Assembly: GCA_937928235.1 (NCBI GenBank) | Contig: CALEZE010000186.1 | Span: 1-7,135 of the forward strand | Source: an uncultured bacterium | Lineage (GTDB): Bacteria; Patescibacteriota; Microgenomatia; UBA8517 | DNA: 7,135 nt | Direction: 5' to 3' | In this document: positions 6,048-7,135 of the stretch, one piece after another | Layout: each line of letters opens with the position of its first letter | Numbering within the stretch: position 1 is the stretch's first letter | Position numbers and translations under genes: made by a program | Notes under the pieces: model-generated | The model's input: the letters and a program-made list of their open reading frames with translations, nothing else | Databases searched by the model: none | What the model was told of the DNA's origin: nothing

Positions 6048-7135
6048 ATGAAACTTACTCTTCCACCATTCGTTCTTGAAATTATTGAGCGAATGGAAAA
6101 AGCGGGCCACGAGATTTATATCGTAGGAGGAGCCGTAAGGGACCTTATTACCACCCGCGAATCCGACGACTGGGACTTCACGACAAATGCATCTCCAGAG
6201 GAAATCCTAGAAGTCTTTCCGGACGGATTTTACGACAACAAGTTTGGAACAGTTGGTGTTTCTCATGAATCCTCTCCCAACCCGTATGAAATAACCACAT
6301 ACAGAACAGAGCACGGGTATTCCGACTCAAGACGCCCCGACAAGGTTGAGTGGGGCAAGTCTCTCAAGGAAGACTTGCAAAGACGCGACTTTACAATAAA
6401 CGCTATTGCCCTTAACCCCAAAAAGGGTGATGTGGAAGTAATTGACCCCTTTGATGGCCAAAAGGATCTTGAAAAAAAGATTGTGCGAGCAGTTGGAGAA
6501 GCAGACCAAAGATTCAGAGAAGATGCACTCCGAATGATGCGTGCAGTGAGGATAGCCGCGGAACTTGGTTTCACCATTGAGGAGGAAACCTTTGAAGGTA
6601 TAAAGAAAAATGTCTCACTAATTAACAAAATTGCAAAAGAAAGAATTAAAGATGAGCTTTTTAAAATCATGGCTTCACCCAATCCATACGAAGGGATGCT
6701 TCTTTTTAGAAATTCAGGGCTCATGGCAGAGATACTCCCGGAGATGGAGAAAACTTTTGGAGTTGAACAAAAGAGTCCCGGAAGACATCACATCCACGAT
6801 GTTGGAACACACAGCATGCTTTCTTTAAAAGAAGTTGCAAAAAGGAACACCGACCCTTTGGTACGGTTTGCGACCATGATCCACGACATCGGAAAACCAC
6901 AAACATACAAAATGCTCAAAAACGGCACCATTACTTTTTACAATCACGAAGTTGTGGGTGCTTCAATAGCCAAGAACATCGCAGAGCGCTTGAGGTTTTC
7001 GAGAAAAGAAACTGGAAAACTTATTAAGTTTGTCCGCTGGCACCAGTTTACCGTAACGGAGGAGCAAACAGATGCAGCAATCAGGCGTTTTATGAGAAGG
7101 GTTGGCAAAGAAAATGTGCCGGACATGCTAGACCT
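6048..7135 (+). CDS. cca: CCA-adding tRNA nucleotidyltransferase with HD domain (runs off right edge)
   Basis: This class II nucleotidyltransferase builds or repairs the 3' CCA end of tRNAs; poly(A) polymerase shares the fold. The frame is open from ATG 6048 to the window end, 362 codons. The head domain has VGGAVRD (26-32) and the metal-binding DWD (Asp41, Asp43) in SDDWDFTT. Next come the EITTYRTEHGYSD segment (81-93), RRDFTINAIA (112-121) and the neck motif RFREDALRMMRAVR (155-168) with the EDxxR nucleotide-recognition residues. An HD-superfamily domain follows: HHIHDVGTH (247-255) and IHDIGKP (278-284), with His-Asp at 279-280. This layout matches bacterial CCA enzymes with a fused HD phosphohydrolase region. 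CCA-adding, A-adding and poly(A) forms cannot be fully separated by eye, but the conserved neck favours tRNA nucleotidyltransferase. It is divergent from recJ with a leaderless-type promoter. Confidence 0.93.
   Translation, partial: MKLTLPPFVLEIIERMEKAGHEIYIVGGAVRDLITTRESDDWDFTTNASPEEILEVFPDGFYDNKFGTVGVSHESSPNPYEITTYRTEHGYSDSRRPDKVEWGKSLKEDLQRRDFTINAIALNPKKGDVEVIDPFDGQKDLEKKIVRAVGEADQRFREDALRMMRAVRIAAELGFTIEEETFEGIKKNVSLINKIAKERIKDELFKIMASPNPYEGMLLFRNSGLMAEILPEMEKTFGVEQKSPGRHHIHDVGTHSMLSLKEVAKRNTDPLVRFATMIHDIGKPQTYKMLKNGTITFYNHEVVGASIAKNIAERLRFSRKETGKLIKFVRWHQFTVTEEQTDAAIRRFMRRVGKENVPDMLD

Noticed and set aside
6263..6724. 153-codon open frame on the minus strand
   Set aside because: It lies wholly inside the well-supported cca gene on the plus strand and has no recognisable motif; it is an antisense shadow.

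Overview
The window looks like a piece of a bacterial chromosome with a compact, housekeeping-rich layout. The genetic code appears standard: TGA, TAG and TAA all act as stops, and aspS ends in TGA. Three things suggest a small-genome lineage, most likely Patescibacteria (CPR) and perhaps Microgenomates. The aspartyl-tRNA synthetase lacks the GAD insertion domain. The D,D-carboxypeptidase is short. There is a single-pass membrane protein with a seven-proline run of a kind I associate with CPR. This placement is inference; no rRNA or other phylogenetic marker is present.

Layout. (1) At the left edge is the N-terminal part of glutamyl-tRNA synthetase (minus strand, running off the window). It is divergent from an unrecognised membrane-anchored protein (270-1310, plus). 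(2) The latter converges on an aspS-dacA operon (minus, 1325-3651) whose two genes overlap by ATGA. (3) The stretch 3652-4316 holds no conventional gene but is dense in signals: two divergent promoters whose -35 boxes overlap, a 17-codon leader-like ORF, an attenuator-like terminator with a competing antiterminator stem, a second switch-like hairpin, a small reading frame with a good Shine-Dalgarno site but an in-frame TAA, a possible structured RNA, and a long terminator. (4) recJ (minus) and a CCA-adding tRNA nucleotidyltransferase (plus, running off the window) diverge from a 60-70 bp intergenic region.

The genes are mostly core translation and maintenance: tRNA charging (gltX, aspS), tRNA 3'-end maturation (cca), cell-wall trimming (dacA) and DNA repair (recJ). 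A pattern across the window is that six starts lie only 6-9 nt downstream of a -10 box: gltX, the membrane protein, aspS, the leader ORF, cca, and recJ if its second ATG is used. This implies leaderless or near-leaderless mRNAs. The only clear Shine-Dalgarno start is the small internal frame at 3948. The most interesting part is therefore the plus-strand unit 3683-4318, which reads like a transcription-attenuation leader followed by a tiny, possibly broken gene of unknown function.
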